Numbered from the stretch's first letter, positions 32,709 through 44,661 are shown. The stretch is 64,000 nucleotides of DNA from Peromyscus leucopus (GCF_004664715.2 NC_051065.1:151430826-151494825), one strand, 5' to 3'. The notes: generated from the sequence alone by a model not told the origin. A program made the numbers and translations.

Positions 32709-33392
32709 TCAGACTGAGCGGGTGGCAGAGCTGGGTGGGACTGGCAGCTCACCCTCTGAACTCCCAGGAGTCCCCTTCCTGGTTTGAAGAGGTTGCCTCT
32801 GGGCACCTGTGGAGAGAGAGTGACGGCCATTGTCCGCTGGGGATGGAGGGCCACCGCTGGCAGTGACCTCTCTGACCTTACATCTTGACCAAAAGGATGG
32901 GCCCAAACAGAGAGAGCTTAGATATGGAGACTGGAAAATGACACGTGGTTCAAGCCTTCCTTCAGCAGAGAAAGTGCCGCCCAGCATTTGCACCACTCGG
33001 CTTTCACCACAGGCAGCAAAGCAGAGCCCAGCAGGAAGTCCAGCTCCCAGCCTGGGTGGAACCACTCCTCCACAGCCTGGTGTCTTCCAGGCAGTTGGTC
33101 TAAGGCTGGTGTTCATTCCATGGCCGAGGGATGCAGTCCCCAGGGCTGGATGTGTGGCTGGGTATCCATGGTGGTATGTACAATAACCATTTGTTCTTGT
33201 TTTCCAAGGACAGTCCAAGGGTATATCTAGTGTCATTACTAATGGTTCACAGTTAGAAGCATCCTGGTTAGGATGAGTTATGTCTTTGCCCGTCTGGTAG
33301 ACAGCAGGATGGTACCCAAGAAGAAAGAGGGCTTCATTCTCCAGCATCCTTAACTTGTAGTACCTCTCTCTGTCCATGGGAAAATTTCCCAA
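32709..33392 (-). CDS. hypothetical 227-aa ORF, probably fortuitous
   Basis: An open frame on the minus strand starting MGNFPMDRERYYKLRMLENE. It is long for intergenic sequence. However, I recognise no domain and see no promoter, no splice sites arguing for an exon, and no polyA feature. The Pro/Gly-rich second half looks like ordinary GC-rich sequence kept open by chance. It is listed so that it can be checked, not as a supported gene. Confidence 0.12.
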   Translation of the reverse strand: MGNFPMDRERYYKLRMLENEALFLLGYHPAVYQTGKDITHPNQDASNCEPLVMTLDIPLDCPWKTRTNGYCTYHHGYPATHPALGTASLGHGMNTSLRPTAWKTPGCGGVVPPRLGAGLPAGLCFAACGESRVVQMLGGTFSAEGRLEPRVIFQSPYLSSLCLGPSFWSRCKVREVTASGGPPSPADNGRHSLSTGAQRQPLQTRKGTPGSSEGELPVPPSSATRSV

Positions 33393-33603
33393 TGGGTACT
33401 TCAGGCCTCACAGCCATGCTATGGGGAAGTCATTCCTCTCCTCATCAGAGTAGGGTGGTGAGCAAGCTGGAGGATGCTCCATGTGGTTCCTAAGGCAGGG
33501 ACCATATCCCTGGTCCACCCATTGTCTAATGTCACCATCTATGAAGTATTGGACTACCTGGAGTCTCAGACTACAGAGACATGTTGATTATCAAGTCTCT
33601 ACC

Positions 33604-34139
33604 TGTACTTTTTTTTTTTTTAAAACTCTTTCGGGGCCTGCCACCCAGCTCCCAAATAAATACATAGAGACTTATACTCACTTATGAATGCCTGGCCTTA
33701 GCTTGGCTTGTTTCTAGTCAGTTTTTCTTAAATCATCCTGTCTACCTTTTGCCTCTGGGCTTTTGCCTTTCTCTTTTCTATATACCTTTTTTAAAACTTT
33801 TTATTCTGTAGCTAGTTGTATGGCTGGGTGACTGGCCTCTGGCATCCTCCTCTCCTTCCTTTTCTCAATCCTCCCCCTTGCTCCTTTCTTCTACAGAGCC
33901 TAGATTTCTCCTCCTATTTATTCTCTCTGCCTGTCAGTCCTGCCTATACCTCTCTTGCCTAGTTATTGGCTGTTCAGCTCTTTATTAGACCAATCAGGTG
34001 TTTTAGACAGGCAAAGTAACACAGCTTTGCAGAGTTAAACAAATGCAACATAAAAGAATGCAACACATCTTTGCATCATTAAATAAATATTCCACAGCAT
34101 AAATAAATGTAACACACCTTAAACTAATATTCCACAACA
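33604..34139 (-). mobile_element. LTR, minus orientation
   Basis: Same family as 14050-14621: shared features are 'ccacccagctcccaaataaa', 'ctctttattagaccaatcag' and a 3' block of 'aaatgtaacacacct' and 'tattccacaaca'. The right end CACAACA is clear. The left end, next to a T-run, is approximate, and the flanks TCTACC/TTTATC match at 4 of 6 positions. Confidence 0.78.
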
Positions 34140-34173
34140 TTTATCTTATTCTTCAAATGGAGAAACTGATTTG

Positions 34174-34175
<2 letters not shown>

Positions 34176-34207
<32 letters not shown>
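34176..34207. repeat. (GT)16 microsatellite
   Basis: Uninterrupted GT units 36 bp past the LTR. Confidence 0.98.
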
Positions 34208-34211
<4 letters not shown>

Positions 34212-35190
34212 GTTCAGGAAGCTGGTCATCAGCAAAAAAAGGGGAGACTCCGCATCTTGAGGCATCCATGCCTCCTCCACAAGAAGCTGCCTGTTTGTGC
34301 CTGGTTGTTCACATGCAGTCAGGGCATGGCCTTACTGGCAGTTAGGGACAAGCAGGGATGGAGAGGGTTGTCCTTAGCTCCCAGACTCCCCTCTCCAGGT
34401 CCTAAGACAAAGAATGATGGAGGAAGTTGTAGCTGGGGCAGGTGGAGGGGCTATTGGGCTTGTAGCAATGCCTTCTGGTAACTGGAGAAATGCGCAGGCC
34501 CCATTTGAGGAAGCAGGGGGCTTCCAGAAAGAGATTACTGAGCAGTGGGACCAGCACAGGGCCCCCATCACCTAGCAATCATGTGCTCACAGAATGTTTG
34601 GAACAGGCCCTGGAAGGTTGTCTCTGTGGGTCTGGAAACCCAGACTCCTTGCTCCTGTGATCCACCCTGTTCTGCTATCACCAGCTGGGGAGACTCTGGG
34701 TCTTGCAGACACTTGTGTGGCCTCTACTTACTGAAGTCCAGGCTAGCCTCACCTCCTGTTTCCACCGCATGACAAGTAGCACCATGGGAAGAAGAGCCCT
34801 GCCTCTACAGAGGTTGAAGGAATTGGTGCACTGAGGAGAAATCGACTCTGGACTTCAAGTTCCTCAGCTGTCAAATGAGAGAGACAATACACCTGAAGGG
34901 CTTCGGTGATAGTCGATGGTCTACTGAGGTCTGAGAACAGTGTCTGCTGTGGGTATCTGTTACTGTTATCATTAGCTCTAGGCAGCATTTCATCTCATTT
35001 CCTTACGATGAACCTAGTCATCGAGGCAGGGCACCTGGTGGGTGTGTTTGAATACTCCCTCACCACGATGATCGAGGATGAAACCTCACCAGCATTGTTT
35101 TCTACATCTTAAAAATTGCACCTCTGAAAACAAAGAAAAACAACTACCATGCTACTGCCATGGCTCCAGCCTTCCAGTGGGGTCTCTGCT
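34208..35190. other. intergenic sequence, nothing recognised
   Basis: Mixed-composition sequence without identifiable repeats or exons. Small ORFs of 60-101 aa show no known domain. Confidence 0.4.
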
Positions 35191-35194
35191 GCTG

Positions 35195-35520
35195 TTATGG
35201 GTTTAGATAGGTCTCCAAAAGACCATCATGAAAGGCTTTGTTCCCCTCTCTTGATGCTAAAGGAGATGAGGGAAGCTTTAGGAGGATAGGGGCATAGTTG
35301 GAGGAAGTTGGGTTCCTGGGGTGTACCTTTCAAGGGGATTTCTTTCCTGTGTGTCTCTGTCCCCCAGCTACCATGAAGTGAGCCGCTTCCTCTACCACAT
35401 TCTTCTGCCATGATGGGAGCTTCAGGCTTTCCTGCAGCCTCACAGCAACAGAGCTAACAGACATGGACACAGACCAAACTGTGAGACAGTCTAAGCCTCC
35501 CCTGCCTCCCACAAAGTTGA
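35195..35520 (+). mobile_element. MaLR/MLT-like LTR, diverged
   Basis: 'tgttatgggtttagataggt' opens it, 'accatgaagtgagccgcttc' and 'ccaaactgtgag' lie near the right end. This layout is typical of ERVL-MaLR LTRs. Confidence 0.55.
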
Positions 35521-38500
35521 TTTACATGGATGCTCCTCCCAGATGGATGTCTGACCGCCATAGCTGCTCATGCTCTCTTGCGCTTTCCCCTCTCAGCTGC
35601 CAGGGAGCTGAGGGAAGATGAGGATCTGAACATCCCTTTCTGCTAGAATCCACCCATGATCTCATTGTCTGTAGGTCCAGACTGCTTTCTTCAGTCACAC
35701 CTCCTCTTCTAAGTTCTAGCACATTGGTCTGTGCTGTTTCCTGCCCACACCAAACAGGGTGGCTGCTGCTCCCTGCCTATGTGGTCTGTGCCTTGAACAC
35801 CAACCTCTGCCCCTTCGATGAGTTCCTTCTCATTCTTCAGGAGCTTCTTAGATATTACCTCTTCCTGGAACCCTTTGGCCTGGCCTCCTATTCCATTCAT
35901 GTTCCTCACAATATCACAGGCCTAATACTGATTACCCTGGTGATACTGTTTTATAATTAACCCTCCTCATCCTGGACTGTAAGGTGTCTCCAGTGCTACC
36001 CACAGCCTGAGCACAGAGGCTTGGCACACATTGATACCACAAGCAAATGGAGTGGCTATCAACTCAGTATGTGGTAAGGAGCTTGGGAAAGAGCCCGTTC
36101 CCAGTGGATGGGCAGACAGATGTGTTCTCTGGATATCTGGGGCTGCGCAGGTACATTGCTTTTGAGTGAAGGAAGAACGGAGGATTGGGAAAGACACTGA
36201 GGAGGATGGGAAGCCAGGAATGGCTGCCTCTCAGCTGACACAGCTGTCTGACCTAGGGAACAGTGGCATCTGATGGGGTGTGGCCAACATGAGGAGGCTG
36301 GCCACAGAATAGAGCCCCTTATCCTTTGGGGGCTCATTATCTATGGATATTGTGTGAGGCTCCTTTCTGCCTCTGGAAGCACTGGAAGAACATAGTGAGG
36401 AAACAGACTTAAGAAACCAACAAGCCTGGAAAAGTGTTGTGGGCAGAAAAATGCAAAACTGTCACATGGGCTACTGAAGAGAGGACTCTGGGTGGCAATG
36501 AAGAGGAGCCGGGCCATGCCTCTGCTTCAAGGCTGAGTGGTACACATTCTCCAGAACTGCTGTAAACAGGATCACTGTTGCAAAACGTGTGTGGTTTTAG
36601 TTCTGTGTCAACTCTAGGCTCACGAAACCCCCCAGACAGTAATTCCAGTGCTCATGTGGTGGAGGAACGGGATGGGACTGGAATCCAGGTCATTCTCACT
36701 CAGCGCAGCTCTTGGCACAGCATCACTTGGGACAAGGAGCTCATGAGAGCCCAGATCTTGGGCCTGCCGTCCTGGTCTCAAGCCCTGGGATGGCGTAGGT
36801 GCCAATGCGCTGTGTACACCAGACAGATGGTGGGGAAGTAAGGACAGCTCTCCGGAAGGAGCTGGATCTGTTGAATGGCTGGTAGGTGTGCAGTCGCTAG
36901 AGAGGCCACAGAGAAGGCCTGGGCTTGGGTTGCTCAGTGTCTGTCAAGTTGGGCTCTCATTACCTCCAGTGTTAGCTGACTCTACCAGTATGACTGGGGG
37001 GCTCCACCTTGGCTTTTTCACAAATACCTAGGACTTTGCCCTTGGCCCTCAGACTTCTGGGGAAAGTTGTCAGCACTGGCTCACAGCTCCTTCTCTTGCC
37101 TACTTAGAAGGCCCTTTACTTCCTTTCTGTCATGTCCCTAGTCAACTTGCCAGGCTTTGAGTTCTGCTCACTTCCATCTCCAGTTGCCCTGGGACTCAGC
37201 CTAAGCTGCACTCAGAGCTGGCTCAGCGCACCTCCTGTCCACCCCCCCCCCCCCCCCCCCCCGCTGTCTGCCTGGCCCTTGGAGACCATTCATTACCAAC
37301 AGTGATCTGCTTTTCTCCGAGTGTTGATGTTTAAGACCACAGTCTGCACACACGGTTTTTATTTGTGTACTTTTCTTGGAGCCCTAAGCTGTTGGAAGAC
37401 ATTACTCAGAACTAAATTTGGTGAAAATCTGTCTGGATAAGCAAGGTTGGGTTAAACACACCGAGAATCTGTAACCGCCCCTCTCGCTCCCTAATTGTAA
37501 GAGGGTTGGGGTGCCAAGCATTTGCAATCTGCAAGTCAAGTATTCAGCACTGCACTGGAGAGGCTTACCAATATGTGCAGCCAGCCAACTTCACATGACA
37601 AAGCATGGCTACAACCGGCTGGCTGCAAGCAATAAATTAACCCTAACAATGACTCAATACTCCAAAGCTGGGAAGCAAACTGACTCCTTCCAAGACAGGG
37701 AAAGAGGCCATGTCTAGATGAAGCAGGGGAAGGGTTCTTGGCTGCAAGTGAGCAGAATGTTTGTCCATGTGGCCTGGAGACCCCGTTCTCCGCGTCGCCC
37801 CAGCACCCCAGGCAGGTGTCTTCTCTGCACACGGGCTGGCTGAAGGCAACAAGCCCTGGGGCCGAATGCTCACCTGTTATGTCCACATCCCAATCCTTAG
37901 TATCACACACAAGGCTCAGGCAAGTAGCCTGTACAACTGGTGGTTGCTCTCTAGCACTATGCAAGAACAGGACACGCTAAGATGCTCAGGGCGGGGGTTT
38001 CTTGAGGAGAGGCATACAGTTGTCCATTTGTACCAGCCTTGCTCAAGAGGAAAGTGTCCCAGGGTCTGAAAGCAGAACGATACCAACAACGCGTGTCTTT
38101 AGGGAACTCCTTCAGCCTGGGGCTGCTTTGCCCTGGGCCCTTCTCTCTTTTTAATGCTAAATTTTCTATACTTTATGTGCTATTTTTTTTTAAAGAATTA
38201 AATGTGCTTTTAGACAATTTCACACGTGCATGTGATGCACACTTGCCACTCTTACAGCTGCTTCCTATCAACCCTGTCAACCCTCTTCCCCACACATCTG
38301 TGCTCCGGTCGATTCATTTTGCTTTATGACTCACTGACATCACAGGGCCATCTGTGTGCCCATGGACTTGGAGCTATCTGTTAAGACTCTGGTGGGCTCA
38401 GCAGCAGGTCTGCATCTAAAGGTAACTAAAGTGGTTCCCCTCTCCCAGAGTCTACCAATCACAGTTAGTATTTCTGATAAAGGATGGGCCCCGTGAGGTC

Positions 38501-38925
38501 CGCTCCTTCCTTGACCTGTTGACAGGGAAGTCCTGTGTGGGCCAGTGTGGGTACCTCCAGCTGTGACTGAATGGCCGCAACAGCCATCAATTCCAGACAG
38601 TGGCATTTTGTAGCCCTTCACTCTACTCTGGCTCTTACATACTTCCAGTCCCTCTTCCACATGTTCCCTGAGCCTTACAGGTGGTAGTATGTCTTGTTTG
38701 GAGCTACAGGCCTAGCTTCTGAAAGGGCTGGAAATAGCAGTAGGGCTGGTGATCACGCTAGACGGTTCTTGAAGATGCAAACATAGGTTCTCTCCCACTG
38801 CAGTGGCCGCCTTGCCTGGTCTAAGTGGGGAGATGGGGTGCTGTGTCTTCAGAATGTGTGAGGCCTACATATATTGTTGAACAGCACTGCCTTCTCTGAC
38901 TTAGCAAGTAAAATGCCGCTTGCTG
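35521..38925. other. intergenic sequence, mostly unrecognised
   Basis: About 3.4 kb with no exon or clear repeat apart from a C-run at 37242. ORFs up to 142 aa exist on both strands without domains. Confidence 0.4.
37242..37262. repeat. poly-C run of 21
   Basis: 21 consecutive C; the opposite strand is poly-G. Length in this sort of tract is prone to sequencing error. Confidence 0.9.
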
Positions 38926-38927
38926 TA

Positions 38928-39073
38928 GTTTTGATTTGAAATGTCCCCCAAAGACCTATGTGTTAAAGGCTTTGGTCCCCAATGTGTGATGTTACTAGGA
39001 GGCAGTGGACAGTGTGAAAGGAAGTGAGGCCTTTGGAGGCAGGCCCTTGAAGGGAATACTGGGACCCTGCTCT
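38928..39073 (+). mobile_element. MaLR-like LTR, left part
   Basis: 'gaaatgtcccccaaagacct', 'gttaaaggctttggtcccca' and 'ggcctttggaggcaggccct' are typical of ERVL-MaLR LTRs. The right half continues at 39472 after a DNA transposon. Confidence 0.75.
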
Positions 39074-39471
39074 AGTTAAGGTTACTACTGCTGCAAGGAA
39101 ACACCATGACCAAAGCAAGTTGGGGAGGAAACAGTTTATTTAGCTTACATGTCCACATTATAGTTCGTCACTGAAGAAAGCCAAAACAGGAACTCAAGCA
39201 GGCCCAGAACCTGGGGGCAGGACTGACGCAGAGGCCATGGAGGGGTGCTGTTTATGGGCTTGTTCCGCGTGGCTTGCTCAGCCTGCTTTCTTATATTACA
39301 CAGGAGCACCAGCCTGGGGTGGCTCCACCCACAATGGGCTGGGCTCTCCCACCACAACCAAGTTCTACAGGCTTGTCAACAGCCCTATCTTATGGAGCCA
39401 TTTTCTCAATTGAGGGTCCCTCTTCTCCGATGACTCCAGCTTGTGTCAAGGTGACATAAATCTAGCCAGCA
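39074..39471 (-). mobile_element. URR1-type hAT DNA transposon nested in MaLR LTR
   Basis: 'ggaaacaccatgaccaaagc', 'cagaggccatggaggggtgc', 'cacccacaatgggctgggct' and the terminal 'ctagccagcaca' are common rodent hAT landmarks. Exact terminal duplications could not be fixed by eye. Confidence 0.75.
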
Positions 39472-39670
39472 CAGACCTCCTTTCTCTCCCTCTTTGCTTC
39501 CGGGCTGCCACAAGGCAGACAGCTTTGCTCCACCATGGCTTTCTGCCTCACATCAACAGATCCCACATCGACATGCACTAAAACCCTTGAAACTGTGTCC
39601 CACAGCAAACCATTCACCCTTGAGGGGGATTGACTCAGGTCTGTTGTCACAATGACAGGAACTTAACACA
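39472..39670 (+). mobile_element. MaLR-like LTR, right part
   Basis: 'ccaccatggctttctgcctc', 'aaacccttgaaactgtg' and 'tgtcacaatgacaggaactt' complete the LTR begun at 38928. Confidence 0.7.
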
Positions 39671-42056
39671 GAACTTTCCCTGCAAGTCAGGCGCAGGCGC
39701 AGGACAACAGTGCAGCAGTGTTGCAGCCCACGAGTCCCTTCATAAAGAAGGGGCATGACTGCTTCCACTGCATCAATGAAGTGGGGGGGCATAGTAGGGG
39801 GGCCTCAGGCACACACGGTCGGGGCAACGGCAGGAAGCACCCCCTCCCCTCCCCTCCCCCGCAGCTGTAGGTTCTTCCCAATGGCTGGCATGCAGCCCCG
39901 GACCGTGACAGTTTAGTCCTCTGGACTCTGAGGTCTCTCAATTCATCAATACAGTGTCTTGTAAAGAGACTTGTCCAGGAGCTGAGGGCAGGACCAAGGG
40001 ACTGCACTCATGCTCCACTTCTACTCCCGGCCACCTGACTCCCTTGGCTCTGCAAGGTGCCATTCACTGCACTGGATGAAGCTGCCTTTAGCCACAGTAT
40101 TACAGGCTCTACCTGAAACTCAAGGAGGTTAAAACTCTGCGGGGGGAGAGACCTCCAAGTGGAAGCTGAATTTGAGTTCAGGAGGAGCATGGGAAGATGA
40201 AATGGAAATTTACATAGGAAGTCCAGTCCTGGATGCCTAGAAAACCTGCCTGATCCATTTCTTCCTGTGCTCAAGTGTCCACGGAGCCCTGTAGAAGGCA
40301 ACTGTTGCCTGCTGAGGTAAGGAGGTAAGCACCCATTCTGACTGTCCTGCAGGTGGCCATCTTTGGTCTAAAGGAATCAGCTTGTTGCTTTTAAGGTGAT
40401 CTACTACAGTGGATGATGTAGAATGTACCATTTTGTCAAAAGAGATCACTGTAGCACTGGCCTACAAAGGCTGCCTGTCCTCTAAACTCCCGTCCCGGCT
40501 CGCTCTGTTGGGTGGTAACAGCTGCTGCTACACTTTTCCTTATTCATGTGAAGAAAGGGAAACTAGTTCATAAAATTCAGCTAGTCATTGACACAAATAT
40601 ATTAGAAATGCTAAGAACGAAATTATCTTTCCCCGGCTACAGAAGCATCTTTAAACATGCAATTATAGAGTTTGAAAAGGTTTTCCATTATTTTATTTTA
40701 TTTGTATCACCAAACCACATTTTTAAAGACTGGTCATTGGCCAACAAACCTTTTTTTTTTTAAGTGCTAGGGACTGAACCCAGAACCTTATGTAGGCAAG
40801 TGCTCTATGATGGAGGTACACCCCCAGTCTAATATAGCTCCAATTTTAGTAGACATGTTAACAAAGTGATGCTGTTTTTACTGATTGGGGACCACAGAAC
40901 CATGGATGTCCCTCTTGCTTTCTCCTCCTTATAGGACTATGGAGACATGTAAAATTACTGTCAAGTGTTTGAGAGTTTACATGGGTTCCTAGCAGTGCTG
41001 GATGACATGCGAGGCATCCCTCCCAGAGGCTGGCACAGTAGATGCAGATAAACACAGTGCACAGGGAGGGTGAGCAGAGGTCAGCTCCTCTTCAGCACCC
41101 CCCCCCCCGCCCCCGCCCTTCTTCCTTAGGGGAAAGCGTGCCCACATACAGGACAGGCGCTGTTTCCCTGCTGCTAGGAGGATGAACAAAGCTCAGACAC
41201 TTCTGGTCCCAGCATCAGAAGCTGTAAGGAAGTCTGCACCCCCACCCCAGCCTCCATTTTAAATTCTCCGCAGACAGAATAAGATTCTTCTTGGAAGCAC
41301 TAAGCCAACAATCTTTTCATGGTCCAGGAATAACTACAATGGTAAAACCAGGCAGCTTTAGTCACTGTGCATGCTCTGCAGGGGTCAGTTTCCACATGCT
41401 CCCTCTGGGGACTGCAAGGCTCTTTGCCTCCCTCTAGGACTGTGCTTCTTATCTCTTTGCACATGACGCAGCAACAGTACTGCTACAGAGCTCGGAGAAT
41501 CTTCGACCTTCTGGCCCTGGATAGCCACTACCTAGTCTCATGCCACCCCCCTCCCACCCCACCCCACCCCCTCCCCCATTCCCCAGCACATTTTTTAAAT
41601 GAGACTGTCTGTCTGGAAGCGATAGCAGGCTGATCCTACTGTTTGGGTCTCAAGAAGTACCCTGGATTGAGAAATGTGAGTGTTGCTTCAAGTCTATTGA
41701 AACCTTCTAGATAGAAACTGGCTAGAAATGCCTTCAGAAAGTCTTTCTCCAAAGACTCAGATCAAACATGCCAAGTGGAGCTTTACAAATGAAAGGCTGA
41801 CTTTGTTGAAAAACAAAACAAAAAACAAAACAAAACAAAAACAAAACCATTGCTTTCAAGAGCTCATGAAATCCTTAGTAGGTAACTTGTAGGGTAATAT
41901 TGCCCTCTGGTGGTTATCAAGCACCATGGCACACAGAGGAAACACTAGGAAATTGCTCTCTTTAGCTTCAGCTATTAATAAATAGCTCCGAGAGAACATC
42001 CCCTCCCATGAAGAGCCCAATTCTTCTTAAAATGGCCTCATAAATGTAGGAAAAAA
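39671..42056. other. sequence downstream of Dcp1b
   Basis: Mostly unrecognised. It contains an ID-type SINE (40750-40835), C-rich runs at 41097-41117 and 41545-41582, an AAAAC-rich tract at 41808-41847, and two AATAAA hexamers (minus strand, 40692-40702) that could serve a longer Dcp1b 3' UTR. Confidence 0.45.
40750..40835 (-). mobile_element. ID-like SINE, minus orientation
   Basis: A T-run followed by 'gtgctagggactgaacccag' and 'ggcaagtgctctatgatgga' is an inverted ID/B4 head. Confidence 0.8.
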
Positions 42057-42062
42057 TTTAAT
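42057..42062 (-). terminator. candidate Dcp1b polyadenylation signal (ATTAAA)
   Basis: On the minus strand an ATTAAA hexamer lies about 226 nt past the Dcp1b stop codon. That gives a short 3' UTR, which fits the human mRNA as I recall it. Two overlapping AATAAA hexamers at 40692-40702 would give a longer 3' UTR of about 1.6 kb. The sequence alone does not decide between them. Confidence 0.4.
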
Positions 42063-42287
42063 CTTATATGACCGGAGCCCAAAGCATTTACTTACTCAAT
42101 TTGTATAATGGAGGATGGGATTCTTCAAGAACAAGGAATAAAAAAACCCCAAGATATTCGACAGTCCAAAACCATTTTACTTTGTATTACTATACTTTGT
42201 CAAAAAGGTAGAAACATGTTTGGTCACCCAGTTCACGTGAAGGACCTAGAGAGCCAATTCTCCCAGTCTCTGCTCTCATGGAGTCGC

Positions 42288-42368
42288 TTACGTGGCTTTT
42301 TTCATGGCTGCTTGTGTCACACTGAAGAGATAGGCTTCGTAGATTATGCTTAAGAAGTTGTCATCATT
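42288..42368 (-). CDS. Dcp1b: Dcp1b exon 9 (C-terminus and stop)
   Basis: This terminal coding exon encodes NDDNFLSIIYEAYLFSVTQA and then AMKKAT, ending with TAA at 42290-42288. The acceptor is TTGTTTTCCAG, ending at 42369. It supplies the second half of the trimerization domain and joins exon 8 in phase 0 (LIQ/NDDNF). The motif DDNFLxIIYEAYLFSxTQAAMKK is almost invariant, so the assembly surface looks intact. Confidence 0.95.
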   Translation of the reverse strand, partial: NDDNFLSIIYEAYLFSVTQAAMKKAT

Positions 42369-43727
42369 CTGGAAAACAAAGCCAACAGGCCAGGGGACCA
42401 TTACTCGAGCAGCAGAAGCCAAGGCTTCCTGCCTGGAGCTGACGCCCCCTGCTGTTTGTGCTGACAGCTGGCCGGGTCGGCCTATGTGTGTGGACATGAA
42501 GGGGCTGAGGCAAGGTTGGGACAGGGCTGCTGGACTTGACAGCCCGCATGTGAAGTCCACGTGCTCCTAACACCTGACACAGACAGCAACCCCGCCACGC
42601 GGAAGCCAGCTGTGCAGTGTGTAGGATGGGCCAGGAGGAATGAGTCACAGTGCCTTGGCAACGGCTTAGGAGTTGGCTGGTCCCTCCTAAAAATTCTCTA
42701 GGTTGTCCCAATGTCTGTGCACTGTTTGGGGCGTTCATAGGGATTTTACCCACAGCATGGCTCATTGGTACCTTCCCAAAGGCAGCATGGCCGTTCCCAT
42801 GACCTGTGGGAAGTCTCTGGGCTCTCTGTCTAAGATGGGGAGAACTCGGGGTATGGGCAGTGCTTCTCCTGATTAATGCTGGAGGCTGTCCCCTCCCACT
42901 CCAGGCCCCTCCCCGGTTACTCCCTCCCACCCCGCAGTCAGTGTCGTTCCCACCCCACGGATAAAGAGATGTTATTTCTGCTTTTCCTACAAAGATGCCC
43001 GAGTGACTTTTAGCAATGTATCAGGAAGACAAACTCCACAACATGGAGAAGTGTGAAACAGCTAAGTCACAACACACAGCCTTGGGGTAATGTGATCAGA
43101 CGGAATGAGTCAGAAAAGAAAGAATCCTTAAGATTTAAGGGTTTCCTTATTGTTCTGGTAAATAAATGTGCAGATACTTGTTCTACATTCTCATGAACTT
43201 ATTGTGAAGAGGTGGACCGTATTTCTATCGTGGTGTGTATTTAAGATTAGTGACATAATCTAATTAGGAAGGCCCAGTCATACTGGACTGCCATTCTACC
43301 CCCAAACTGAGATGCTTGCTTCCAGTCCCATCCCTTTTGTTCTCTAAAACATGTTACCCTAGAAATGTTTTCACCAGGGATGAGAATCAACAGGAGAGGC
43401 AGACAACCAGAGGCTGGCCTGCTCTCCTGCAGCTGTCCGGCGATGGACCGAGTGCTACAAACACTTTCAAGACCACCCAAGCTAAGAGGATTCCTTAACA
43501 CATTAGTTGAGGTGTCTGCTTCTGTGTGCTTTCAAGCACTACCCTTCCCAGGGCCTATCATTCACTCGGGAGTGTGCTCCACTACATGGAGGTCTAGTCC
43601 TGGAACGTTAATTTACATGGGCCACACAACAAGGGGCATGGACATTGCAGCCAGGCTCAGTGTGACACCAGACCAAGCGAAGCCTCAGCTTCCTTGTCTG
43701 TAGACTCAGACAAAAATGGGTCTAAAA

Positions 43728-43890
43728 TTTTTTATACTTATTGATTTTTTTTCTGTGTATAGAGTGTGTGTATAGGCATGGATATGCCACAACGCAGACG
43801 TGATCAGAAGACAATATTCTGTCTTCTTCCACTCTGTGGGTCATCAGGCCTGGTGGCAAACACCTTTACCTGATCTGGCTGGCCCATATT
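43728..43890 (-). mobile_element. B3/B2-type SINE, minus orientation
   Basis: 'ctttacctgatctggctggc' is preceded by 'gtcatcaggcctggtggcaa', 'tgtcttcttccactctgtgg' and a GT-rich 5' side: an inverted, diverged B3/B2. Confidence 0.7.
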
Positions 43891-44171
43891 AATAGGGTTT
43901 CCTATAGGCATCGAGTGAATTATTAAACTTCAATAGTGCACGCCCCAGAGTTCGGTATGAGTCACCACCACAGTACAGAGGAGACACTCAAGGCAGGGCT
44001 GACGAGGCACCCCATCACCCCACTCTCCTCTGGGCAGTCGGTTTTAGAAGCATAGCTGAACACGTTCTCAGCGGTCAGAGCCGGTGCGGCTTACAACTGC
44101 AACTTGCCTGGGATGACTCTGGGATGTTCCCAGCAGTGAGCTCCCAGAGTGCCCTGGCTGGCTCATCATTA

Positions 44172-44369
44172 TCACGTGCTCCCTTCTTGTCTGCAGCTGG
44201 TAGCTAGGAGGCCTTGCTCATTCCTCCAAGTCACAAATCTCTTGAAGGCTTGAGACATCTCAGGCCACCAGTAGTTTCTAACTATCATCCAGTTAACTGT
44301 GTTTAGAAGCTCTTTGGTGGTGGTGATGGTGGGGTTACTCTTATGGCATCCAAAGAAGGCATCAGCCAA
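44172..44369 (-). pseudogene. possible Ty3/Gypsy integrase zinc-binding relic
   Basis: A minus-strand frame reads KELLNTVNWMIVRNYWWPEM and then SQAFKRFV. The NYWWPEMS block (44276-44253) followed by KRFV resembles the H2C2 domain of Gypsy-type integrases (typical form RNYWWPGM...KxFVxxCxxCQ). One His of the expected pair is visible (FFGCHK), but the CxxC pair is absent. The rest of pol was not found nearby. This could be an ancient mammalian Gypsy fossil or a coincidence; it is not an active gene. Confidence 0.35.
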
Positions 44370-44415
44370 CTCGGTCTGCCATGGCGCCCACTGCTAGTTA
44401 GGTCAACAGTCTTAC

Positions 44416-44661
44416 CTGGATGAGGTTCAGCAGTGCCTCCTGGAGCTGTAGCCTGGTGAGGGGCCTGCTGGCCACAGTGGAGGATTCCCAGTTCTGCAGG
44501 GGCAGAAGGAGGCTGGAGGAGGCAGCAGGAAGTTTTTGGCTTCCTAGAGGCATGAGGCCATTATCAGTCTCCCTCAGTGGGGCACAGGTGGACTGTGTGA
44601 AAACCACAGGGGGCATCAGCAGAGAAGCCACTGGAGTAGGAGCACACTGAGATGAGGTGAT
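44416..44661 (-). CDS. Dcp1b: Dcp1b exon 8
   Basis: This 246-nt, phase-0 exon encodes 82 residues from ITSSQCAPTP to LTRLQLQEALLNLIQ. The acceptor is GTGAGCAG and the donor CAG/GTAAGA. SLLMPPVVF and SLLLPLQN match human DCP1B positions. LQLQEALLNLIQ is the first half of the C-terminal trimerization helix through which DCP1 assembles. The start base is the least certain part: in human I recall one extra Val at this junction. Confidence 0.92.

Larger units (their letters stand above)
42369..44415. other. Dcp1b intron 8
   Basis: Holds a B3/B2-like SINE at 43728-43890 and a possible Gypsy-integrase relic at 44172-44369. A 188-aa minus-strand ORF (42930-42364) overlaps the acceptor and is judged fortuitous. 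Confidence 0.6.

Noticed and set aside
42364..42930. 188-aa minus ORF next to Dcp1b exon 9
   Set aside because: It lies in another frame and spans the splice acceptor; no family similarity.
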